Below are positions 6,615-13,854 of a stretch of DNA of 15,734 nucleotides, piece after piece. The stretch is from an uncultured Planctomycetaceae bacterium (GTDB lineage Bacteria; Planctomycetota; Planctomycetia; Pirellulales; Pirellulaceae). Location: assembly GCA_903927685.1 (NCBI GenBank), contig CAIYOB010001331.1, forward strand, positions 1 through 15,734, in the 5' to 3' direction. The translations under genes were made by a program, and so were the position numbers. The first letter of the stretch is position 1; each line of letters opens with the position of its first letter. Under the pieces are notes generated by a model that did no database searches, was not told the DNA's origin, and was given only the letters and a program-made list of their open reading frames with translations.

Positions 6615-7886
6615 CTACCGACTCGTCATCGTCTCCAAGTCCCACTGGCGGGCATCAAAGGCGCGATGAGTCTCCGGCACGTCCGGGTAGCCGCCCGCTT
6701 CCTGCTCGCTGTCGGGAATCTTGCCTGTGCCTGCGCGGACCTGTTCGATGGTTCGGCGATCGACGGCGTCCCGGTCCCAGGGCCGTGCTCCCGCATTGGC
6801 CAGGACGTACTCCTGCACCTCGCTGGCGGGAAGGCTCCGCAGACCGGTCGGCCAAGTCGGAGGAGTGTCCTTGGCTGTGTAGGCCCCCGCTGTCAAGCGG
6901 ACGGGTTTTCCCGCCCGGTCGAAGGCCAGATTGTCGTCCAGGAAGACCTCGCACGGCGTACCGTTGGTGCTGAATAGCGCCAGCCCGGCCCGGGTGTCGC
7001 GACCATGCTTCAAGACGTTGCCGACAATCGCGATCTGGCCCGCGACCCACGGATGCAGGCCCCACTCGCCGAGTTGCAGGCCATAGTGGACGGCGGCCGA
7101 GCCGGGATTGTCGATCAGGTTGTTCACGACCACTCCCCAGGCCCCGCCTTTGAAGTACGGGTTCCGCTGCCCGTTACTGGCGTACAGATTGGCGATCACG
7201 GCGATCTCCGTCGCGTTGTCGTGGATCAGGCTGCCTTTGGAGTGCGCGCCTTTGGCATGCGTGCTATTGTCCAGCCCCTCGGCAACGATGCAGTGGCTGA
7301 TCGTCACGCGGTGCGAGGTTCCCTGCCGCCATTCTTCGACCGTCGCCCCGCGGAACCGCTCGCCCGAAGCGGACAGGTTCTCGTCGGTCGCCCAACTGGT
7401 CGAGCAGTGGTCGATGACGACGTCGTGGGCACCGCCGCTCGTGGCGATGCCGTCCACTTCCCAGCCGCTCTTCTTGGCCGCGCCGGCCTCGCCGGGCCGG
7501 ATCCGCAAATGCTGCAGGATGACGTCATGGGTCTGGATGCCGATGCCGCCCTTGATGATCGTCACGCCCGGTTCCGGGGCGGTTTGCCCGGCGATCGTCA
7601 CGAGAGGATTCGCGATGGTCAGCGTGCTCCGTGCCAGGTCGATCACACCGCCGACCTCGAAGACGACGATCCGCGGGCCCTCCGCTTCCAGGGCTTCACG
7701 GAGCGAGCCTGGCCCGGAGGCGTGCAGGTTCGTCACCCGCAGGATCTGACCACCGCGACCGCCGGGTGTCGCCGCCGCCCAGCCCCAGGCGCCGGCCAGG
7801 GCTCCGTCGGAAGACTGTGCCGCGGACGCGGTCGCGAGGAACAGCGCCAGCCACACGAAGAAACTCCAGCAACGAATCGTTCTCAT
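6615..7886 (-). CDS. Secreted pectate lyase, polysaccharide lyase family 1-like
   Basis: ATG 7886 has AGGAAG seven bases upstream and begins a signal peptide (MRTIRCWSFFVWLALFLATASAA). The mature enzyme opens with PGGRGGQILRVTNLHASGPGSLREAL (about 41-66), the usual PL1 entry. IAGQTAPEPGVTI (98-110) and VILQHLRIRPGE (122-133) follow. Then comes DVVIDHCSTSWATDEN (155-170), whose D159 and D168 sit where PL1 enzymes bind calcium. NGQRNPYFKGG (238-248) supplies R241 as the likely catalytic arginine. The length of 423 residues is normal. The family cleaves polygalacturonate by beta-elimination with Ca. The gene leads a two-gene unit with the GH-A hydrolase and is divergent from the GH127 gene, with a 161-bp shared upstream region. 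Confidence 0.9.
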   Translation of the reverse strand: MRTIRCWSFFVWLALFLATASAAQSSDGALAGAWGWAAATPGGRGGQILRVTNLHASGPGSLREALEAEGPRIVVFEVGGVIDLARSTLTIANPLVTIAGQTAPEPGVTIIKGGIGIQTHDVILQHLRIRPGEAGAAKKSGWEVDGIATSGGAHDVVIDHCSTSWATDENLSASGERFRGATVEEWRQGTSHRVTISHCIVAEGLDNSTHAKGAHSKGSLIHDNATEIAVIANLYASNGQRNPYFKGGAWGVVVNNLIDNPGSAAVHYGLQLGEWGLHPWVAGQIAIVGNVLKHGRDTRAGLALFSTNGTPCEVFLDDNLAFDRAGKPVRLTAGAYTAKDTPPTWPTGLRSLPASEVQEYVLANAGARPWDRDAVDRRTIEQVRAGTGKIPDSEQEAGGYPDVPETHRAFDARQWDLETMTSR

Positions 7887-8000
7887 TTCACAGCTTCCTT
7901 GGTCTACTTGGGCCAACTGCGCCCGTTCCGGTGGCTCCGAGACTCCCCACGGCCAGGAATCAACGGCTGCCGGAGTGACGCACTGCGGCGACGCGCATGA

Positions 8001-8006
8001 TATGAT
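8001..8006 (+). promoter_or_regulatory. Possible -10 box of the GH127 gene
   Basis: TATGAT lies about 42 bases before the ATG at 8048 in the divergent 161-bp region. No good -35 is found at the proper distance, so this is only a weak candidate. Confidence 0.2.
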
Positions 8007-8047
8007 ACGACCTTCTGTCACCTGCCATCAACCGACGGATACCGACA

Positions 8048-10060
8048 ATGACGACGTTCGACACCCTATCCGCCCACGCCGCACCGCTCGCCGCCCGGAT
8101 GGTTCCGGCGGGGAAGACGCTGCTGGCATTCCTCGTGGCCTTGGCGGGCGGCGGCCTCGGGCTTCCCACCACCCTGCCGGCACTCGGTGGGGAAGCACCG
8201 CCGCCGGTTCGCGTTTCCAGCGGCCCGCAAGTCCCCCCGCTCCAGTTGCTGCCACTGCGTCAGGTCCGAATCGACGACCGATTCTGGACGCCCAAGCTGC
8301 GCATCTACAAGGAGCGGTCCGTTCCGCATTCCTGGCAGTACGTCGAAGGCGAAATCCGGGCCCTGCGCCGGGCGGCGGGGGAAACGGTCGCCGGCGATCC
8401 GAACGGCACCTGGGGCGAAGCCAATTTGTACAAGGTGCTGGAAACGGTCGCCTACGCCTTGGCGCTGTTCCCGGACCCGGAGCTGGAACAGCGGATGGAC
8501 GAGATCATCCGGCAGGTCGCGGCGGCTCAGCGGCCGGACGGCTACGTCCACGCGTATGTGATGAACGCCGGCAAGCCGCCGTGGGACCCGGCCTTCCTGG
8601 ATGGCAGCCACGACGGCTACGTACTGGGGCATCTGATCGAGGCCGCCGTGGAATACCAGGCCGTGACCGGCAAGGCGGCATTCTTGGACGTCGCCCGCCG
8701 GGCGGCGGACCAAGCGTACGAACAGTTCCTGGGAGCCAACGGACGGCCGGGCTTCTGCGGCCATGCCGAGTTGGAGATGGCCCTGGTCGAACTGTACCGC
8801 GCGACGGGCGAGCGGCGGTATTTGGAACTGGCCCAGGCGTTCATCGAATGGCGGGGACGGAACATCGTGACCCCGGCCGGGCCCACGCCGCGGGCGTACT
8901 TCCAGGATGCCGTTCCGCTGCGCGAGCAGCGGACGCTGGAAGGCCATGCCGTGCGCGCGATCTTCTTCGCCACGGGCGTGGCCGATGTGGCGATTGAAAC
9001 TCGCGACGGCGACTACCGCTTGGCCGCCCACCGGTTCTGGGACAGCACGACGCTGCGGCGGATGACGGTCACCGGCAGCGTCGGGCCGCGCGACGAGCAC
9101 GAGGCGTTTGGCGAGGACTACGAACTGCCCCGCGCCGGCTATTACGAGTCGTGTGCCGCCTGCGGGCTGGCCGATTTCGCCCAGCGGATGTTCCTGCTCG
9201 AAGGCCGCGCGGAGGCCGCCGACGCGTTGGAGCAGGTCCTGTACAATGCGGTGCTGCACGGGCTCGCGTTGGACGGCACTACGTCCTATTACCAAAATCC
9301 GCTGACCGACCGCGACCGGCCGCGCTACAACGCGTGGGTTTGCTGTCCGCCGAATCTGTCCCGCACCTTGCTGCAAGTCGGCCGGTATGCCTACGGCTAC
9401 CGCGAGCGCGAGCTGTTCGTGAACCTGTACATCGCGGGCGACGGCCGTTTTCCGCTAGAGAAAAACTCCGTGCGGCTCCAAGTCGAGACTGACTATCCGT
9501 GGAACGGCGACGTGAAGCTCACGGTGACGCCCGAACAACCTGGTCCGTTTGCCGTGAACCTGCGGATCCCCGGCTGGTGCCGGCAGGCGGCGATGAAACT
9601 CAACGGGCAGCCTCTGACGCCCCTGCCGCGCAGCGACAACGGCTACGCGCGTCTGGATCGCGAGTGGCTGACGGGTGACACGGTGGAGCTGCAGTTCGAG
9701 ATGCCGGTGGAGCATCTGCTGGCGCATCCGAACATCCGCGACTGCCAAGGGCGCGTGGCCCTTCGCCGCGGCCCGTTGGTGTACGGGTTGGAAGGGCTGG
9801 ACAATCCCGACGGCCCGGCGATCGAGTTGGGCAGCGATCCGCAATTCCGCACCGAACCTCGCGCCGATCTGCTCGGCGGCGTGACGGTGATTCATGGCAC
9901 AGCTATGGATGGACGCCCGCTGCTGGCCGTCCCGTTCTACGCCCTGGCCAATCGCGACACGTCCTGGCAAGAAGTGTGGCTCACTCAACACGGCCTCCCC
10001 GCGGACGCATCGTGGTGGGAGGGCCGCCTGTACCGGCCGCTGTCGACGGTTGCCAAGTGA
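8048..10060 (+). CDS. Secreted GH127-like beta-L-arabinofuranosidase (DUF1680 family)
   Basis: The product is 670 residues from ATG 8048. An in-frame ATG at 8099 (MVPAGKTLLAFLVALAGG) gives a cleaner signal peptide; neither has a strong ribosome binding site. The (alpha/alpha)6 barrel starts at FWTPKLRIYKERSVP (about 79-93). All catalytic features known from HypBA1-type GH127 enzymes are present: the acid/base glutamate in HEAFG (E352), the zinc ligands E367 and C369 in YESC, and C432-C433 in VCCPPN, of which the first is the expected nucleophile. A C-terminal beta domain follows (about 475-660). Such enzymes release beta-linked L-arabinofuranose, which fits with the neighbouring pectate lyase on arabinan-decorated pectin. 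Part of DUF1680 has other activities, so the substrate is inferred. A transposase remnant starts just after the stop. Confidence 0.9.
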   Translation: MTTFDTLSAHAAPLAARMVPAGKTLLAFLVALAGGGLGLPTTLPALGGEAPPPVRVSSGPQVPPLQLLPLRQVRIDDRFWTPKLRIYKERSVPHSWQYVEGEIRALRRAAGETVAGDPNGTWGEANLYKVLETVAYALALFPDPELEQRMDEIIRQVAAAQRPDGYVHAYVMNAGKPPWDPAFLDGSHDGYVLGHLIEAAVEYQAVTGKAAFLDVARRAADQAYEQFLGANGRPGFCGHAELEMALVELYRATGERRYLELAQAFIEWRGRNIVTPAGPTPRAYFQDAVPLREQRTLEGHAVRAIFFATGVADVAIETRDGDYRLAAHRFWDSTTLRRMTVTGSVGPRDEHEAFGEDYELPRAGYYESCAACGLADFAQRMFLLEGRAEAADALEQVLYNAVLHGLALDGTTSYYQNPLTDRDRPRYNAWVCCPPNLSRTLLQVGRYAYGYRERELFVNLYIAGDGRFPLEKNSVRLQVETDYPWNGDVKLTVTPEQPGPFAVNLRIPGWCRQAAMKLNGQPLTPLPRSDNGYARLDREWLTGDTVELQFEMPVEHLLAHPNIRDCQGRVALRRGPLVYGLEGLDNPDGPAIELGSDPQFRTEPRADLLGGVTVIHGTAMDGRPLLAVPFYALANRDTSWQEVWLTQHGLPADASWWEGRLYRPLSTVAK

Positions 10061-10116
10061 CAGGCTGGCAATCCACGGCCCAGGGGCTGACCTTCAAACG
10101 AGTCCCAGCGACCGGC

Positions 10117-10365
10117 GTGTACCGGGCCGCGGCGTCGGTCGACAGTGAAGCCGATCCCCAGGGGACCAACTGCCGCGCCGTGGTCAGCAATCGCCCAGGC
10201 ATCCACGCGTTGCCCGGGAGTGTGTACGGCGACTACGCCGACCGCGGCGAATGCGAAAACCGCAACAAGGAACTGAAACGCGAGTTAGGAGCCGATCGGC
10301 TGAGCGATCATCGCTACATGGCGAACTGCTTTCGGACGTTCCTGCATTGCCTCGCCTACCGGTAG
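10117..10365 (+). pseudogene. C-terminal remnant of an IS1380-family transposase
   Basis: Translation ends with RAVVSNRPG, VYGDYADRGECENRNKELK and ADRLSDHRYMANCFRTFLHCLAYR, then TAG. This is the distinctive end of IS1380 transposases (ENR.KELK, the DRLSDHR and MAN.FR..LHCLA blocks), including the last catalytic glutamate region. About 80 codons remain of a protein normally over 400 residues. The N-terminal DDE part is absent and the terminal NLL... tail is cut by the stop. The stop falls inside a perfect 12-bp palindrome, CCTACCGGTAGG (10355-10366). The block before RAVVSNRPG (YRAAASVDSEADPQGTN) appears to have lost residues. I see no terminal inverted repeats. It sits in the other frame 56 bp after the GH127 stop. 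Confidence 0.8.
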
Positions 10366-10426
10366 GGCACCGGGATGGTCCGTCGAGTCGTCTTTGCCTA
10401 TGAACCGGTAGCCCCTCGGCGGCTTG

Positions 10427-12577
10427 TCAGGGTTGCGTGGCGGGTTGCGCCGCGGCCCAATTCACGACGACGCCGCCCAGCAGGATGCGCCGCCCGTCGC
10501 GGGTCAGTGGACTGCCCGCAGGCGCGACGACGTACAGCGCCGCCGAATCCGGCGGCAGCGTCAGCCGCGTCCTATCGCGGACCTCGCGGCCCACGAACTG
10601 GTCCGTCAAGACGTCGTAGATATCCGCCGCCGCCGCTCCCGAGGTGAAGTCGAAGCTCCGCGGCTCGGCGTAGGGATTGTAGCAGAGAAACGTCGGCCAA
10701 GCTTGGCCACGAAAGAAGTCCGTCGCCAGGCAGTCGAGCTGCAGAATCCGCGGATCGGAGGTGCGGCCGACGATCGCCCCGAGCAGCCCGACGTAGCTTG
10801 ATCCATACAGGCCGAGGTCCGTCTTCGGCCCCCAGTTCAACGCCACGGGATCGCCCGTCGCACAGGGGCTCTTGCCCTGCCATTGGTAGCGCAGACCTTC
10901 GTAGGCGATCACGTGCTGCGGATCAGCCTTCCAGAACCCGCTGGTCTCGTGGCCCGGAGGCAAAGCTCCCGGATAGAACAGCCGCGCGGCATTGGCCAGG
11001 TTGAGCATCCACTTGCCGAGCGCCCGGGCGTAACGCGGCTGGTAGCGGGCCAGCGGCACCAGCGCGCCAGCCTGGGCGAAGGTGTTCATCGCAAACGCGT
11101 ACCCGCAGCGGTTGTCGATGCTGCCCAGCAAGCCGTCGCAGTCGTAGCCACCCCAGTTGCCGGCCGTCACGCCCCAACCGCCGCGCGTGTCGCTGATCCC
11201 GAAGCACCAGTGCAGCAAGCGGTCCACGTCGTAATCGCGGCCCAGTTCCGCGTTCAGCCGCGCCGCGGTCAGCGCGCCGAACGGGAGCAGGACTTCGTAG
11301 TAGGGATTCCGCTGCCGGGGCTGCAGGAAACGCAGGCAGTTCTCTGCGGCGGCGAGATCCTGCGCGTCGCCGAATCTCACCCACGCGGCGTGCTGCAACC
11401 ACGCCACGGCCGCCGCGGCATCCGGCTCGCGCCACTTGCCGTTGTCGACCGGCTGGCGGGTGCGGAAATCGAACGAGACGTGGTCGAAGTCCGGCACGCC
11501 GTCGGCATCCGCAAGGGCGACGCACGCCTCCCGCCAACGATCCGCCGTGATCCGCATGATCTCCGCCAGACGCGGCTGGTCCGGGTACCGATCCGCCAAC
11601 GCATAGAAGACGATATGGGGAAACAGTTCGTACCAGAACGAGCCGCCGCCGCCGTCGCGCTGACGATTGAGAACCAGGTTCATTCCGTTCTGCGAATTGA
11701 ACCACGCCTCGCACATCGCCACGTAGTCGTGCTCCTGCCGGCTCTTGTCGATGCCCACCAGCGTTGCGCCCAGCACCGCGCCCATGCAGGTGATGCCCTC
11801 TTGAGAGTTGGCCAGGCCCTGCCGCTGGTCTGGCGCGCCGACGTAACTGGGTAGGCCAAACGTGGAGCGCTCGTTGTTGAGGCGTGATTCATCAAGCCAG
11901 ACCAGCGGCAGGAACTCGCCCCGGGCATGAAAGTCGAACACGAATCGGTCGTAAGCTCGCGCCTTGTCGCGCCAGTCGGGCAGCGCGAACGGTTCAGGCA
12001 GGTTGGGCATTAACTCGACCGCGGGAATGTCCTTTTGGCCCGGTTGAAAGTACCGGCGGGGAGGACAGTTGCTGCGTGCTGCAGGCGGGAGGAAAGCCAC
12101 CTCCTCGAAGACTACCGCTGTGCCGGGGGAGCCTTCCACGCCCAGTTGAAGCTGCAGCGGCGCCGCGGTCAACGTGCGCAGCCGCGGGTCGAGCGGGAAG
12201 GTGCGTTCCCCAATCGCGACTTCATCTTGCGCCACGCCCACCGTGTGGCGTTGGCCGGGCTCGCGGAGTTCGCCGTACAGGCGGAGAAACCAGCGAGCAT
12301 CGCCGCCGAGCTTGGCGATGCGGACGCGAATGCGCCCCAAGTCCTCCGGCAGCAGGAGTTGGGAGGCCGCCGCGATGGACCACGTGCGTCCCGGGGGAAT
12401 CTCGACGCCCAACCCGTCCGGCGAAAATGTGATGCGCGCATCGTGCTCCGCGTGCGGCCAAGCGGCCGCATCGCGCAACATGGCCGGACTCCACACGCGC
12501 GGCGCAGCATCAGCGCCCAACACGGTGCTGGTGGTCAGGAAAAGAACAACGCTCAGAGTCGACATCGCAAGTTTCAT
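10427..12577 (-). CDS. Secreted protein of unknown family, probable alpha-helical toroid (six-hairpin-like) glycan-active enzyme
   Basis: The frame is open to 12751, but the natural start is ATG 12577 (716 residues). It begins a signal peptide (MKLAMSTLSVVLFLTTSTVLGADAAP). Residues about 25-170 look like a beta-sandwich (ITFSPDGLGVEIPPGRTWSI, RIRVRIAKLGG, WFLRLYGEL). The central 400 residues are rich in aromatic and helical segments reminiscent of (alpha/alpha) toroids: GSFWYELFPHIVFYALADRY, WLQHAAWVRFG, NPYYEVLLPFGALTAARL, GGYDCDGLLGSIDNRCGYAFAMNTF and NLANAARLFYPGALPPGHE. A C-terminal beta domain follows (IYDVLTDQFVG ... DSAALYVVAP). Acidic residues in DNRCGYAF, the DCDG motif and PDFDH are candidate active-site positions. 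I know no named family, so the enzyme role is inferred from fold, secretion and neighbours. Confidence 0.7.
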   Translation of the reverse strand: MKLAMSTLSVVLFLTTSTVLGADAAPRVWSPAMLRDAAAWPHAEHDARITFSPDGLGVEIPPGRTWSIAAASQLLLPEDLGRIRVRIAKLGGDARWFLRLYGELREPGQRHTVGVAQDEVAIGERTFPLDPRLRTLTAAPLQLQLGVEGSPGTAVVFEEVAFLPPAARSNCPPRRYFQPGQKDIPAVELMPNLPEPFALPDWRDKARAYDRFVFDFHARGEFLPLVWLDESRLNNERSTFGLPSYVGAPDQRQGLANSQEGITCMGAVLGATLVGIDKSRQEHDYVAMCEAWFNSQNGMNLVLNRQRDGGGGSFWYELFPHIVFYALADRYPDQPRLAEIMRITADRWREACVALADADGVPDFDHVSFDFRTRQPVDNGKWREPDAAAAVAWLQHAAWVRFGDAQDLAAAENCLRFLQPRQRNPYYEVLLPFGALTAARLNAELGRDYDVDRLLHWCFGISDTRGGWGVTAGNWGGYDCDGLLGSIDNRCGYAFAMNTFAQAGALVPLARYQPRYARALGKWMLNLANAARLFYPGALPPGHETSGFWKADPQHVIAYEGLRYQWQGKSPCATGDPVALNWGPKTDLGLYGSSYVGLLGAIVGRTSDPRILQLDCLATDFFRGQAWPTFLCYNPYAEPRSFDFTSGAAAADIYDVLTDQFVGREVRDRTRLTLPPDSAALYVVAPAGSPLTRDGRRILLGGVVVNWAAAQPATQP

Positions 12578-12905
12578 TTCGCCGGGGGCTCCACTCGGGG
12601 TTCGTCCGTCGCGTATTATTGCACTTCGCCGGCTCCCAAGGCCAGCCTCGCGTGAAATTGTGCCCGTGTTCCGGGAGCCACGGCAGACCGGCGTCGAAGG
12701 CGAAAGCCGGAGGCGGATCGCGACACCACCTGCCCAAGGGGTATCGTCCAAGTTCCGCTTACCCGCCAGGCCGGTGACCTACCCGGCTTCCTCGAATGGC
12801 TCGGCAATCGTTCGCTCGGCAGCAACGGAAAAACAAGCACCGCGGCAAGAGCCGCTGGACTAGCAGGATTACAGGCGGTAGAATTCCACGAAGGAGGAAA
12901 ACGGC
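12578..12905. other. Divergent intergenic region before the HTH gene
   Basis: This 328-bp stretch holds the 5' regions of two divergent genes. The only clear element is a strong ribosome binding site (AGGAGG, 12892-12897) eight bases before the HTH start. Frames crossing it are extensions of shadows of the 716-residue gene. Confidence 0.45.
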
Positions 12906-13325
12906 ATGATTGTGGCATATTCCCGTCTTCAGAAAATTCTGAAGGAAAGACGACTGAGCGTGCCGGAACTGCACCGCCGCCTGCAACAGCAAGATCAGGG
13001 CGTCAACATCAAGAGTCTGTATCGCTTGAATGACGATCAGCAACCCCTCGCGCGGCTGGATCTACGTGTGGCCGGGGCGATTTGCCAGTTGTGTGACGTG
13101 ACCCTGGCGGACTTGGTGGATTTCAGCGGGCAAGGAGCGAAACTCGCGGCGTTAGCCGCGGACAAGCAAGATCGGCTCGATCGGCTCATGGAGAAGAACA
13201 ACCAAGGTAAACTCAGCCGCAAGGAGCAGCGGGAACTGCAAGACTTGGTCCGCGAAACGCAGGAACTCACTTTGCACAACGCGCGGATCCTCGCCGAGCA
13301 GCAGCGGCGATTGAACCGCGAGTGA
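12906..13325 (+). CDS. XRE/Cro-type helix-turn-helix regulator with C-terminal coiled-coil domain
   Basis: The 139-residue product starts at an ATG preceded by AGGAGG at good spacing. Residues 1-70 form a Cro/C1-type HTH (YSRLQKILKERRLSVPELHRRL, then VNIKSLYRL and a closing helix AICQLCDVTLADLVDF). Residues about 78-137 are a charged helical domain (KQDRLDRLMEKNNQGKLSRKEQRELQDLVRETQELTLHNARILAEQQ). This domain is typical of small proteins encoded just upstream of HNH endonucleases or other toxin-like genes in planctomycetes and cyanobacteria. The next frame is exactly such an HNH gene, reduced to its C-terminal end, so this looks like the surviving regulator or antitoxin half of a two-gene module. 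It probably binds DNA near its own promoter. The antitoxin role is inferred. Confidence 0.85.
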   Translation: MIVAYSRLQKILKERRLSVPELHRRLQQQDQGVNIKSLYRLNDDQQPLARLDLRVAGAICQLCDVTLADLVDFSGQGAKLAALAADKQDRLDRLMEKNNQGKLSRKEQRELQDLVRETQELTLHNARILAEQQRRLNRE

Positions 13326-13329
13326 AGCG

Positions 13330-13473
13330 TGGGCAAGAGGTTGGCAGGATGACCCGCCGATGATTACCGGATTGACGCCCCAAGGTCGCGCGACCGTCGT
13401 GGCGCTGGACTTGAATGGTGAGCTACGGCTGGCTGCCCGGCGACTCTGGTTCGACGCGGGACTGCTGCCATGA
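13330..13473 (+). pseudogene. C-terminal remnant of an HNH endonuclease gene
   Basis: Reading from 13330 gives WARGWQDDPPMITGLTPQG, then RATVVALDLNGELRLAARRL and WFDAGLLP before TGA. This matches the end of planctomycete-type HNH endonucleases, where W.xxDxxxI.GLTP.GRATV.AL.LN is followed by a RRLW helix. Nothing of the zinc/HNH catalytic half (CEYC ... EH ... LACRxCN) remains. The match begins within about 5-20 bases of the HTH stop, so a deletion of roughly 100-130 codons probably joined the HTH stop to the HNH tail. The ATG at 13360 could still start a 37-residue peptide, but no good ribosome binding site fits. The tail's frame is uninterrupted, suggesting a fairly recent loss or a still-translated peptide. 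Confidence 0.7.
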
Positions 13474-13854
13474 GGCGTCTGCCCCAGCCAACCGCACCGC
13501 GCTGTCTGGGTCGTCCTGTCCTGGCCCTGCGGGGGCACTTCCACACAATGCCGGTGTGATGGGTTCAACCGCTGAAGCTTCAACAACCGCGGCGATCAAG
13601 ATGGCCAAGGGCAGCTCATCGAGAATTGGGCCCCGGCAGCGAACAGTCTGCTGGCGCAATCCGCGCCGCGCTCGACACCTGTTTTCTCCCAGGTCGGCCA
13701 CTGAGCCGGTTCAAAGCGAAACATTCCGCCGGGATTGACTCCGGATTTCGTTATCCGCTTTCGCACCTTTGAAGGAATCGAAGCCGCGTTGTACCATCAA
13801 CTTGGGCATCTTCCCGAGCCAGAATGCACCCACAAATTCTGCTGACGAGGCGAA
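13474..13854. other. Gap without recognisable gene
   Basis: These 381 bases hold frames on both strands (for example minus 13423-13701 and plus 13415-13738). None has a ribosome binding site, a recognisable domain or clean boundaries. The stretch follows the HNH remnant and may be decayed sequence of the same module. I see no RNA gene. Confidence 0.4.

Noticed and set aside
8066..9376. 436-residue minus-strand frame antisense to the GH127 gene
   Set aside because: Low-complexity Arg/Gln-rich shadow; the real gene carries all GH127 catalytic residues.
13423..13701. Minus-strand 92-residue frame with a hydrophobic stretch (LPLAILIAAVVEASAV)
   Set aside because: No ribosome binding site, no recognisable family, and it overlaps the HNH remnant; kept only as part of the empty gap.
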